DNA of 21,576 nucleotides, taken from the NCBI GenBank assembly GCA_031323845.1, contig JAVIYP010000043.1, positions 1 through 21,576 on the forward strand. The letters are read 5' to 3'. This stretch comes from PUPG01 sp031323845 (GTDB lineage Bacteria; Bacteroidota; Bacteroidia; Bacteroidales; UBA7960). Below, in pieces: positions 14,793 to 21,576 of the stretch; the first letter of the stretch is position 1; the number at the start of each line of letters is the position of its first letter. Under the pieces are notes generated by a model. It did not search any database. It was not told where the DNA came from and was given only the letters and a program-made list of their open reading frames with translations. Position numbers and translations under genes: made by a program.

Positions 14793-15383
14793 ATGAAAAA
14801 CAGCCATTACGCAATTTTTGCACTGACTCTTTTCGTGCTGGCATCCTGCGGCTCAGGACCCCGGAAGGCAGATGGTGAGCCAGGCACATCCGAAACAGGA
14901 CTCATATCAGCAACACACCAGGCATTTTTTAACAACCTGGCATCCTTATGCGGGCAATCCTTTTCAGGCAAGCAGATATACAGAAGTCACCATGCCCCGG
15001 GCTGGGCGCATCTCGACATGGTCATGCATGTAAGCACCTGCGAGGATGACCACATACACATCCCCTTTCACGTTGGCGAGGATCAGTCGCGCACGTGGAT
15101 GTTCCTGGTGGAAGACGGCAGGCTGCGTTTCCGCCATGACCATCGCTATCCCGATGGGACACCGGAGGAGGAGAGCCTCTACGGAGGTTACGCCGACGAC
15201 ACCGGAACACCGCTGGTACAGCATTTTCCAGCAGATGAATATACCGCCCGGCTGATAGAAGGCGGAGGGGGCAATGTATGGACCGTAAGCATCAGCGACG
15301 ACCACAGCGTGTTCACCTACCGACTTGAACGGGACGGAGAGAAGCGTCTCAGGGTAGATTTCGACCTCGGCAATCCCCTATAG
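14793..15383 (+). CDS. Lipoprotein of unknown function, paralogue B
   Basis: This 196-residue protein is a paralogue of the minus-strand gene at 8937-9506. The frame stays open from an ATG at 14712, but the start at 14793 is preferred: it begins a clean lipoprotein signal (lipobox LASC, Cys19) and follows a promoter element that would lie inside the longer version. Shared blocks are NLASLCGQSF (48-57), WAHLD (71-75), MHV..CEDD (78-86), IPFH (90-93), SRTWMF (99-104), RLRFRHDHRYPDGTPE (110-125), LYGGY (129-133) and the terminal DFDL.NPL. Cys53 and Cys83 match Cys46 and Cys76 of paralogue A. The segment after the lipobox and the region around 160 (a Gly run) differ. Function is unknown; the lipid anchor places it in the envelope. 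Confidence 0.86.
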   Translation: MKNSHYAIFALTLFVLASCGSGPRKADGEPGTSETGLISATHQAFFNNLASLCGQSFSGKQIYRSHHAPGWAHLDMVMHVSTCEDDHIHIPFHVGEDQSRTWMFLVEDGRLRFRHDHRYPDGTPEEESLYGGYADDTGTPLVQHFPADEYTARLIEGGGGNVWTVSISDDHSVFTYRLERDGEKRLRVDFDLGNPL

Positions 15384-15469
15384 GCACATTACCGTTGTGC
15401 ACTGTTAATCAGCTTTTTTACATTAAATGTTTTTAACAAAAGATTAATCTGTGTATTGATTGAAATCTT

Positions 15470-15477
15470 TATCTTTG
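15470..15477 (+). promoter_or_regulatory. -7 promoter element directly before the alpha/beta hydrolase start
   Basis: TATCTTTG, a full match to TAnnTTTG, ends four bases before the ATG at 15482. Transcription would start at or within a few bases of that ATG, which makes the mRNA leaderless or nearly so. If so, translation might instead begin at an in-frame TTG, codon 9 or 11. Confidence 0.55.
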
Positions 15478-15481
15478 CTTT

Positions 15482-16369
15482 ATGCATTCATTAAAAGAAG
15501 AAAGTTTGGATTTGGAAGGTACTGAAGTTGATTGTTCAACGAACACAGAGAATGAGGTGGAACTGCAGGATGAAAAGTCTTCACGGCTGTTTTATAAAAC
15601 CTACATTCACAGTGAGGACGCTCCCTGGGTTACACTCATACACGGGGTGGGAGGCAGTTCGATAGTCTGGTTTAAGCAACTGAGAGACTTTGCCAAACAT
15701 TTCAATGTCCTTATTGTGGACCTCCGCGGACACGGAAGGTCGCGCGACCTGTTTGCAGCATACATGGGCAGGGAATATACCTTTGAGGACATCAGCATGG
15801 ATGTGCTTGATATTCTGGATCACCTTAACATCAGAAAAAGTCATTTTGTAGGAGTATCACTGGGCACGATATTGATCAGGGTTATCGCTGAACTCGACCC
15901 CGACAGGGTGGAGTCGATGACGCTGGCAGGCGCCATAACACGTCTCAACATAAGATCGCGTTTTCTTGTGCTTGTTGCTAAGGTGTTTAAGCCGGTAATC
16001 CCTTTCATGTGGCTTTACAGGCTCTTTGCGCGCATTTTGATGCCCAGGAAGCGACACAAGGAAAGCCGGTACATCTTCATAAAAGAAGCACAGAAAATTT
16101 ACAGGAGAGAGATCAACAGGTGGTTTAAGCTCCTCAAGGACGTTAACCCCCTGTTGCAATACCAGGTTGAACAAAACCCCCAAATCCCCACGCTATACCT
16201 TATGGGAGAAGAAGACCATCTGTTTCTGCACCCGGTCAGGGAACTGGTCAAGCAAAACGAGATGGCTTCCCTGGTTACCATCCGCGATTCAGGCCACGTA
16301 TGCAATGTTGATCAACCGGTGCTCTTTAACCAGCATGCGATCCGTTTCATCAAGCAGACTGCTTCTTAG
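15482..16369 (+). CDS. Alpha/beta-fold hydrolase
   Basis: This 295-residue protein has the alpha/beta hydrolase layout: oxyanion-hole HGVGG (54-58), DLRGHGRS (80-87), nucleophile elbow GVSLG (124-128) with Ser126, likely acid Asp245 in GEEDH, and catalytic His272 in DSGHV. The lid region (about 155-215) is basic and rich in aromatic residues. The first 33 residues are acidic and look disordered; with the near-leaderless promoter they raise doubt about the exact start. There is no signal peptide, so it should be cytoplasmic. The family covers esterases, lipases, haloperoxidases and C-C hydrolases; the substrate cannot be read from the sequence. A TonB_C gene follows 20 bases later, probably in the same transcript. 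Confidence 0.9.
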   Translation: MHSLKEESLDLEGTEVDCSTNTENEVELQDEKSSRLFYKTYIHSEDAPWVTLIHGVGGSSIVWFKQLRDFAKHFNVLIVDLRGHGRSRDLFAAYMGREYTFEDISMDVLDILDHLNIRKSHFVGVSLGTILIRVIAELDPDRVESMTLAGAITRLNIRSRFLVLVAKVFKPVIPFMWLYRLFARILMPRKRHKESRYIFIKEAQKIYRREINRWFKLLKDVNPLLQYQVEQNPQIPTLYLMGEEDHLFLHPVRELVKQNEMASLVTIRDSGHVCNVDQPVLFNQHAIRFIKQTAS

Positions 16370-16389
16370 CACCTGACGTTGAACTTATT

Positions 16390-16845
16390 ATGACAAAACG
16401 CGAAAAGAAATTCCTGAATTTACCTCATCTTGACGGAGGCCGGGAGCTTTTGAAAAAGTTTATCCGGGAACATCTCCGTTATCCGGCTTTAGCCCTGGAA
16501 AAAGGCATTGAAGGCGATGTCATCATCAAATACAAAGTAACGGGAAAAGGAGAGGTGTTGGATCCGGAAGTGGTGAAAGGCCTTGGTTACGGCTGCGACG
16601 AGGAAGCTCTCCGGCTGGTGGGCATGTTGCGTTATCAGTCTGTTAAAAATCGCGGACTCAGGGTAATCACTGACAACAAAATCAGGATCCCTTTCAGACT
16701 TAAACATCACAAAAAGCATACTCAATACAGCTATACCTATCAGTCCTCAAAGTCAGGAGACGCAACCAGTGCACCGGTAAAAGACAAGCCCGCTGAACAG
16801 GGTAAAAAAAAACAGGAAGTGTACACCTATACCATCAGGTACTGA
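16390..16845 (+). CDS. Soluble TonB C-terminal-domain protein without membrane anchor
   Basis: This 151-residue protein carries a TonB_C fold at about 25-105: a YP..A motif (32-36), GIEGDVIIKYKV, V.KGLGYGCDEEAL (62-75), and a final beta strand ending PFRL. It lacks the N-terminal membrane helix and proline-rich spacer of a true TonB, so it cannot energise outer-membrane receptors in the usual way, although automatic annotation often calls it 'energy transducer TonB'. The tail (about 105-151) is rich in Lys, Gln, Ser and Thr and ends with YTYTIRY. I recall similar short proteins with a Tyr-rich C-terminus across Bacteroidota; no function is known to me. With no export signal it is predicted to be cytoplasmic. 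It lies just downstream of the alpha/beta hydrolase. Confidence 0.8.
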   Translation: MTKREKKFLNLPHLDGGRELLKKFIREHLRYPALALEKGIEGDVIIKYKVTGKGEVLDPEVVKGLGYGCDEEALRLVGMLRYQSVKNRGLRVITDNKIRIPFRLKHHKKHTQYSYTYQSSKSGDATSAPVKDKPAEQGKKKQEVYTYTIRY

Positions 16846-16921
16846 CACAGGCCGGTCAGACCTTGTTATGCCTGCAAGCAGCAAGCAATCATCCATGAAC
16901 ATTTAAATCCAAAGTAAAGCA

Positions 16922-17377
16922 GTGAACGATCAAGCCATCATAAGAATCACGAAGCAGTTTCACTTTGAGGCTGCCCATGCCTTATGGAATTATGACGGGC
17001 CATGCAAAAACATCCATGGCCACAGCTATGTTTTGTATGTCACCATAAAAGGACGGCCCCTGCATGAACCCGGTCACCCCAAAAACGGCATGCTGATGGA
17101 CTTTTCCATCCTGAAAAAAATCGTGAACGAGCTCATCATAGAACCCTATGATCACGCCTTGCTGGTAAATGCAGGCACCGCACATGCCGACATGGCACGC
17201 GAGGGAAACATGTTCGGTAAGATTGCCGTTGTTCCCTATCAGCCCACCTGCGAAAACATGGTATGTGATTTTGCCGGAAAAATCAAAAATGCCCTGCCGC
17301 CCAATATCAGCCTGCACGCGCTTCGTCTTCATGAAACAGCCACCGCTTATGCCGAATGGACCGCCGATGATAATTAA
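16922..17377 (+). CDS. queD: 6-carboxy-tetrahydropterin synthase / 6-pyruvoyl-tetrahydropterin synthase family (QueD-like)
   Basis: This 151-residue protein converts 7,8-dihydroneopterin triphosphate to 6-carboxy-tetrahydropterin in queuosine synthesis if it is QueD. Zinc ligands are His19 (FEAAH), His32 and His34 (HGH). The catalytic Cys28 sits in the QueD-type spacing C-x3-H-G-H, unlike the C-x5-H-G-H of PTPS. Asp77-His78 and Glu138 complete the active site, and PTCENM (108-113) matches the family's PTSEN block. The start is a GTG at 16922; no ATG in this frame lies close upstream. No other queuosine gene and no preQ1 riboswitch are visible nearby, so the pathway assignment rests on the active-site spacing. 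gldE follows 70 bases later with its own promoter. Confidence 0.88.
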   Translation: MNDQAIIRITKQFHFEAAHALWNYDGPCKNIHGHSYVLYVTIKGRPLHEPGHPKNGMLMDFSILKKIVNELIIEPYDHALLVNAGTAHADMAREGNMFGKIAVVPYQPTCENMVCDFAGKIKNALPPNISLHALRLHETATAYAEWTADDN

Positions 17378-17414
17378 TTTGCAGCTTCCGTACAGGAACC
17401 TTGTCAAAATTGTA

Positions 17415-17422
17415 TAATTTTG
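17415..17422 (+). promoter_or_regulatory. Candidate -7 promoter element for gldE-gldD
   Basis: TAATTTTG, a full match to TAnnTTTG, lies 25 bases before the TTG at 17448. The spacing equals that of the GH13 promoter to its ATG and supports the TTG as a start. No good -33 box is seen. Confidence 0.5.
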
Positions 17423-17447
17423 CATAAAACAACCAACATTATTTAGC

Positions 17448-18776
17448 TTGGAAGAGTCGCCCGAACCTTATTTGTCGCTGTTCTCACAGCTCGTCACCCT
17501 GCCCGGTTCTTTTTCCGCTGATGCTTTCTGGGGTCTTGGTGTGATGCTCCTGCTCTTGTTTTTTTCGGCCATGGTGTCAGGATCGGAAATCGCCTTTTTT
17601 TCGCTTACGCATCATCATATCGATCACTTCAAAAAGCGCCGCAAAGCATATGACAAGACCATCCTTTCCCTGCTTGACAGGCCCAACCTTCTGCTTGCCA
17701 CCATCCTGATCACCAACAACGTGGTCAATATTGCCATCATTGTTTTGTCCAGCTTTTTGCTCAGGGGCTTTGTGGAGCTGAACCTGCACCCGGTGCTGAT
17801 GTTTGTTTTACAGGTGGCAGCCGTCAGTTTTCTGATACTGATCTTTGCCGAGGTTTTGCCCAAGGTGTATGCATCCCGCTATCCGGTAAAATTTGCTGCA
17901 ACGATGGCAGCCCCCCTGGCGATGTTGCAAAAAGTACTCTATCCGCTGAGTACCCTGCTGGTAAAATCAACGCGCATCATTGACAAGCGCATGGAAAAGA
18001 AACGGCCCAACCTGAGCATGAATGAACTGTCGCATGCCATTGAAATCACCAGCGACGAAAGCACCACCGAGGAAGACAAAAAGCTGTTACGTGGCATCAT
18101 TCGTTTTGGCAACATCTATGTGCGTGAAATCATGAAGTCGCGGGTTGACGTTGTTGCCGTTGAACAGCAAACCCCTTTCAAAGACCTCATCGGTATCATC
18201 CGCGACGCCGGTTACAGCCGTATTCCCGTTTACCGGGAAAACTTCGACAACGTGGCCGGCATACTGTATATTAAGGATCTGCTGCCGCACCTCGGCAAGG
18301 ACAATGAGTTCAAGTGGCAGGAGCTTATCCGGAATGCCTTCTTCGTGCCTGAAAGCAAACGCATCAATGACTTGCTGCGAGACTTCCAGGAGAAAAAGAT
18401 ACACCTGGCCATTGTTGTTGACGAATACGGGGGAACGGCAGGACTGGTAACGCTTGAAGACATCCTTGAAGAAATCGTGGGTGAGATCAACGACGAGTTT
18501 GACATGGAAGAGGCCATCTATTCCAAAATAGATGCAAACACGTTTATTTTTGAAGGGAAGACGCTGCTCAAAGACTTTTGTAAAATAACAGGTGCCGACG
18601 ACAACTTTTTCGATGCCGTTAAGGGGGAGTCGGACACGCTGGCAGGACTTATTTTGGAAATAAAGCAGGAAATTCCTTACAAAGGCGCCAGGTTCAGTTA
18701 CCGGCAATTCGAGTTCGAGGTGGAGGGCGTTGACAAGCGCCGTATCAGGCGGGTAAAGGTTAATGTCAGGAAATAA
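17448..18776 (+). CDS. gldE: GldE, CNNM/CorC-type CBS-domain membrane protein
   Basis: This 442-residue protein contains, in order, an N-terminal CNNM (DUF21) membrane domain (about 25-180, with GSEIAFFSL at 45-53 and an E..PK element at 135-139), a CBS pair (about 222-350, with the REIM and DEYGGTAGLVTLEDILEEIVG blocks), and a C-terminal CorC/HlyC domain (about 360-440). Such proteins are linked to magnesium or cobalt efflux or tolerance. In Flavobacterium johnsoniae GldE is paired with GldD, and extra GldE partly suppresses a gldB mutation. The start is a TTG; the acidic, Pro-containing first residues and the promoter 25 bases upstream favour it. gldD begins 3 bases after the stop. The ssb gene often seen before gldE is absent here. 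Confidence 0.9.
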   Translation: MEESPEPYLSLFSQLVTLPGSFSADAFWGLGVMLLLLFFSAMVSGSEIAFFSLTHHHIDHFKKRRKAYDKTILSLLDRPNLLLATILITNNVVNIAIIVLSSFLLRGFVELNLHPVLMFVLQVAAVSFLILIFAEVLPKVYASRYPVKFAATMAAPLAMLQKVLYPLSTLLVKSTRIIDKRMEKKRPNLSMNELSHAIEITSDESTTEEDKKLLRGIIRFGNIYVREIMKSRVDVVAVEQQTPFKDLIGIIRDAGYSRIPVYRENFDNVAGILYIKDLLPHLGKDNEFKWQELIRNAFFVPESKRINDLLRDFQEKKIHLAIVVDEYGGTAGLVTLEDILEEIVGEINDEFDMEEAIYSKIDANTFIFEGKTLLKDFCKITGADDNFFDAVKGESDTLAGLILEIKQEIPYKGARFSYRQFEFEVEGVDKRRIRRVKVNVRK

Positions 18777-18779
18777 CCC

Positions 18780-19352
18780 ATGCGATACTATGTACTTTTA
18801 TTGGTTTGTTTGATTGCACTATGGGCGTGCGACCGCCACAGCACACCCAAACCCCGCGGATTTTTTCGCATTGCACTGCCGGAAAAAGCCTACCAGGCGA
18901 CCGGTGAGTACTACCCCTATTGGTTTGAATACCCCGTATATGCTGAGTTTGTCCCTGATACCAGGTCCTGGGCCGAAGACTACTGGGCTGATCTTGTTTT
19001 CGAAGAGTTCAATGCCCGCATTCACCTGAGCTATAAGCCGATAAGCAGCGATGACGAATTACGGGCTTATGTTGAAGATGCCCGCACCTTTGTTCATAAG
19101 CACATCCCGAAAGCCACCGGCATCCGCGATGAAGTGTTTGTCCATGAGGAACACCAGGTTTACGGTATGCTTTACAGGATCAGGGGCAGGGAGGTGGCTT
19201 CGGCACTTCAGTTTTATGCCACTGACAGCACGTCACATTTTTTACGCGGTGCGCTCTATTTCAACCTGACTCCAAACAATGACTCACTGGCGCCTGTCAT
19301 TGACTTTATTGAAGAAGACATCCGGCACCTTTTGTGGTCACTGCGCTGGTAA
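18780..19352 (+). CDS. gldD: Gliding motility lipoprotein GldD
   Basis: This 190-residue lipoprotein has a hydrophobic N-terminus with lipobox LWAC (Cys17), then the GldD hallmark PKPRGFFRIALPEK (23-36). The remaining aromatic-rich sequence and the length match GldD. In F. johnsoniae GldD is required for gliding and for type IX secretion-dependent functions; many non-gliding Bacteroidota also carry it, so its presence does not prove motility. The 3-base gap to gldE indicates one transcript. It converges on the pyruvate kinase gene with a 39-base gap, in which only a weak AGGG/CCCT hairpin (19377-19391) is seen. Confidence 0.93.
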   Translation: MRYYVLLLVCLIALWACDRHSTPKPRGFFRIALPEKAYQATGEYYPYWFEYPVYAEFVPDTRSWAEDYWADLVFEEFNARIHLSYKPISSDDELRAYVEDARTFVHKHIPKATGIRDEVFVHEEHQVYGMLYRIRGREVASALQFYATDSTSHFLRGALYFNLTPNNDSLAPVIDFIEEDIRHLLWSLRW

Positions 19353-19391
19353 GTATGTTGCAAAACTCCCGGAAACAGGGAACAGCGCCCT

Positions 19392-20816
19392 TTATCCCCC
19401 CGCTTCCTGATGCAGCATGTTGTCGGCAGTACTGATCTCCACGAACGAAGGACCGGCCTTTTTGCCAAAATTTCCTGCCAGCACAACAATAAGGTCTTTT
19501 GGACTGATCTCTTCACGCTTCAGCAGGCGTGTCAGGGTTGTTTTGATGAAGGTTTTTTTGGAGACTTCCACTTCCATATAATCAGCAAACACGCCATACA
19601 TCAGCGCCAGTTCGCGCATTACCCTCTGATCATAGCATTGGGCATAAATAGGCGTGCGGCCCCGGAAGGCGGCAAGGTAACGTGCTGTTTTTCCGGTATC
19701 CGTATCGGTGATGATCGCTTTTGTGTTAAGCTTGGAGATCGAACGCACTGCGGTTTTTGACAAAAAAACCGAGATGTAGTTGTCGTGGGGCAAGACATTG
19801 CTGTCTATATGAAACGACTTGCTTAATTCTGCTGCCCTGGCAGTTTTTGTCATCATTTCAACCGCTTCAAGCGGATATTTTCCGAAGGCGGTCTCGCCGC
19901 TGAGCATCACCGCATCCGTTCCGCTGAATACGGCCGTGGCGATATCGCTGACCTCGGCACGCGTCGGCCGGGGATTGCTGATCATGCTGTGCAGCATCTG
20001 CGTAGCTATGATCACGGCTTTTTTACGGCGTATGCATTTTTTGATCAGGCTGGCCTGGATGCCGGGAATCCGCTCGGCAGGCACCTCAATGGCAAGGTCG
20101 CCCCTGGCAATCATGATGCCGTAAACATGATCAAGAATTTCTTCAATATTGTCAACACCCTGCTGGTTCTCAATCTTGGCGATGATTTTTGCCCTGCAAT
20201 GATGTGCGTCAAGAATTTCCTGTATGGCCAGAACATCCTGTTTGTCCCTCACAAATGAATGTGCAATAAAATCCAGCTTATGCTCAATAACAAAATGGAT
20301 GTATTCGATGTCTTTATCGGTAAGAGATGGCAGTGTGATGGGGATTCCGGGAAGGTTAACGCTTTTCCGCGGCTTTACCACTCCACTGTTTTCGGTGCGG
20401 CATATCAGGTGGTCTTCGTGTCGTTCGAGCACCGTAAGGGCGATATCGCCATCATCTATCATGATTTTTTTTCCGGCTTCCAGATGCTTTACAAAACCGG
20501 GGTAATTCACGCGGATGCACTCCTTGTCTGATTGTTTTGAAGCATGGCCTTCCATGCGTATGACCTGCCCCTTTACCAGTACTACGTCCTCAGCGGCATC
20601 ACTGGTTCGGATCTCGGGTCCTTTGGTATCGACCATCAAAGGGATCTTGTTTGACACCTTTCTTACGTTTTCGACCAGCTGCAGCGTTTGCTCCGGTTTC
20701 TGGTGAGCGGTGTTGATCCTTACCACATCCATTCCGGCTTCATACAGGGAATGAATAAATTCGGGATCGCATTTCTGATCGGAGATGGTTGCAACTATTT
20801 TGGTTAATTTCTGCAT
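19392..20816 (-). CDS. pyk: Pyruvate kinase
   Basis: This 474-residue glycolytic enzyme transfers phosphate from phosphoenolpyruvate to ADP. The first beta strand is TKIVATIS (5-12). The active site shows Arg33, the DTKGPEIRT block (63-71), catalytic Lys214 and Glu216 in AKIENQQG, Asp240 in ARGDL, ATQML (271-275) and SGETAFGKYP (306-315). A B domain (about 72-170) and a C-terminal regulatory domain (about 345-474) are present; there is no extra PEP-utiliser domain. The usual N-F-S-H-G block is N-T-A-H-Q (35-39), which changes one potassium ligand. The gene begins 19 bases after the stop of the upstream permease on the same strand, so it may be co-transcribed with it; I see no TAnnTTTG element in that gap. 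Confidence 0.97.
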   Translation of the reverse strand: MQKLTKIVATISDQKCDPEFIHSLYEAGMDVVRINTAHQKPEQTLQLVENVRKVSNKIPLMVDTKGPEIRTSDAAEDVVLVKGQVIRMEGHASKQSDKECIRVNYPGFVKHLEAGKKIMIDDGDIALTVLERHEDHLICRTENSGVVKPRKSVNLPGIPITLPSLTDKDIEYIHFVIEHKLDFIAHSFVRDKQDVLAIQEILDAHHCRAKIIAKIENQQGVDNIEEILDHVYGIMIARGDLAIEVPAERIPGIQASLIKKCIRRKKAVIIATQMLHSMISNPRPTRAEVSDIATAVFSGTDAVMLSGETAFGKYPLEAVEMMTKTARAAELSKSFHIDSNVLPHDNYISVFLSKTAVRSISKLNTKAIITDTDTGKTARYLAAFRGRTPIYAQCYDQRVMRELALMYGVFADYMEVEVSKKTFIKTTLTRLLKREEISPKDLIVVLAGNFGKKAGPSFVEISTADNMLHQEAGG

Positions 20817-20835
20817 AGCGCTTTAAGAAAAAATA

Positions 20836-21576
20836 TTATTCGTACCTGAGCGACTCAATGGGGTCGAGACGGGATGCTTTGGCGGCAGGGTAATAGCCGG
20901 CGATAACGCCCACGATGAAACACAGCACCACCCCGGAGATAACCCACACCCAGGGCACAATGAACTTATTGCCTATCAGCACTGAGATACCGTTTCCTGC
21001 AAGAATTCCCAGAACAATACCGACGAGGCCTCCTATCTGGCAAATTACAATGGCTTCTGAGAGAAACTGTTGTTTGATTACCTTGCGGGTGGCGCCCAGT
21101 GCTTTTCGGATGCCTATTTCCTGTGTCCTTTCGGTGACGGAAACGAGCATGATGTTCATCAGGCCTATGGCTGCGCCCACGAGGGTGATCAACCCGATTA
21201 TGGTGGCGGCGAGGGTAATGAAGCGGATGTTTTCGATGAGGGCCTGGGCAATGTTATCGCTTTTTGCGATATCAAAGCTGTTGGGCTCTCCCAGGCGGCT
21301 GCCCCTGATGATGCGAAACAGCCCCGTTGCTTCGGCAATGGCCTCATCCAGGGTTTCTATGTCGAAAGTACTTACATCGATGGTATAATTCATATTTGGC
21401 CTGGAAAAGTCCTGCCTGACAGTCATATAAGGAATGATGCAATTCAGGTCTTCCGAGAAACCCAGGCCGGCACCCTGACGTTTCAGTACACCGATGACCT
21501 GGTAGCGCCGGTTGGCAATGCTTACAATCTCACCCAGGGGGTCGGTATCACCCGGGAACAGGGTGTTGGCCACATC
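20836..21576 (-). CDS. MacB/FtsX-type ABC transporter permease, C-terminal part (cut by the window edge)
   Basis: The frame runs off the right edge; the Met at 21573 is internal, because the preceding codon is sense and the visible part lacks the first membrane helix. About 247 residues are visible. They show the end of the periplasmic MacB core domain, with an ANTLFPG..DPLGE block typical of this position. The FtsX domain follows with three membrane spans: the TLAATIIGLITLVGAAIGLMN segment, the EIGIRKALGAT cytoplasmic loop that couples to the ATPase, and the final PAAKASRLDPIESLRYE tail. This family exports macrolides, peptides or lipoproteins, or transmits mechanical signals; the substrate is unknown. 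Full-length relatives are about 400-420 residues, so roughly 160-170 lie outside. Confidence 0.92.
   Translation of the reverse strand, partial: DVANTLFPGDTDPLGEIVSIANRRYQVIGVLKRQGAGLGFSEDLNCIIPYMTVRQDFSRPNMNYTIDVSTFDIETLDEAIAEATGLFRIIRGSRLGEPNSFDIAKSDNIAQALIENIRFITLAATIIGLITLVGAAIGLMNIMLVSVTERTQEIGIRKALGATRKVIKQQFLSEAIVICQIGGLVGIVLGILAGNGISVLIGNKFIVPWVWVISGVVLCFIVGVIAGYYPAAKASRLDPIESLRYE

Noticed and set aside
15384..15400. Small hairpin GCACA/TGTGC after lipoprotein B
   Set aside because: Five base pairs only, and the T run comes 13 bases later, so it is not a convincing terminator.
16846..16921. Possible preQ1 riboswitch before queD
   Set aside because: I looked for the short C-rich loop hairpin and A-rich tail of the preQ1 class I aptamer and did not find them.
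19353..19391. AGGG/CCCT hairpin between gldD and pyruvate kinase as a two-way terminator
   Set aside because: A four-base-pair stem with a seven-base loop and no proper T run; too weak to list.

Overview
The window looks like ordinary chromosomal DNA of a Bacteroidota species, most likely an uncultured member of the Bacteroidales or a neighbouring order. The pointers are the gliding/type IX-associated pair GldE-GldD, head-GIN (DUF2807) surface proteins, a small free-standing TonB C-terminal-domain protein, and many start regions carrying the Bacteroidota -7 promoter element TAnnTTTG instead of a clear Shine-Dalgarno site. I see no rRNA, tRNA, CRISPR array, insertion sequence, integrase or phage gene, and no gene-free stretch above 300 bases.

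Layout. (1) 182-3094: a secreted two-domain M16 zinc peptidase, closed by a strong terminator. (2) 3179-5183: a tight three-gene lipid cassette (CDP-alcohol phosphatidyltransferase, CdsA-type cytidylyltransferase, dolichol/phytol-kinase-like membrane protein). (3) 5267-8908: a 1213-residue cytoplasmic protein with a GH13 alpha-amylase core and long uncharacterised flanks. (4) 8937-9506 (minus) and 14793-15383 (plus): two paralogous lipoproteins of unknown function on opposite strands. (5) 9650-11918: two head-GIN proteins in tandem, one a lipoprotein and one fused to an outer-membrane beta-barrel. (6) 12019-12774: the YebC/TACO1 translation factor. (7) 12825-14582 (minus): a fused two-ATPase peptide-type ABC protein with no permease nearby. 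(8) 15482-16845: an alpha/beta hydrolase followed by a soluble TonB_C protein. (9) 16922-17377: QueD/PTPS family. (10) 17448-19352: gldE-gldD. (11) 19392-21576 (minus): a MacB/FtsX-type permease, cut by the window edge, followed by pyruvate kinase.

Working together. Several genes serve the cell envelope: the peptidase, two head-GIN proteins, the lipoprotein pair, GldD/GldE, the lipid cassette and the ABC components. The rest is housekeeping (pyruvate kinase, YebC, QueD). The least explained parts are the lipid cassette, the flanks of the GH13 protein (including a HExxH motif in the N-terminal part), the lipoprotein pair and the head-GIN tandem with its extracytoplasmic-function (ECF)-like promoter. 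I found no clear case for a wholly new defence or mobile system. All calls come from reading motifs by eye; no database search was run.
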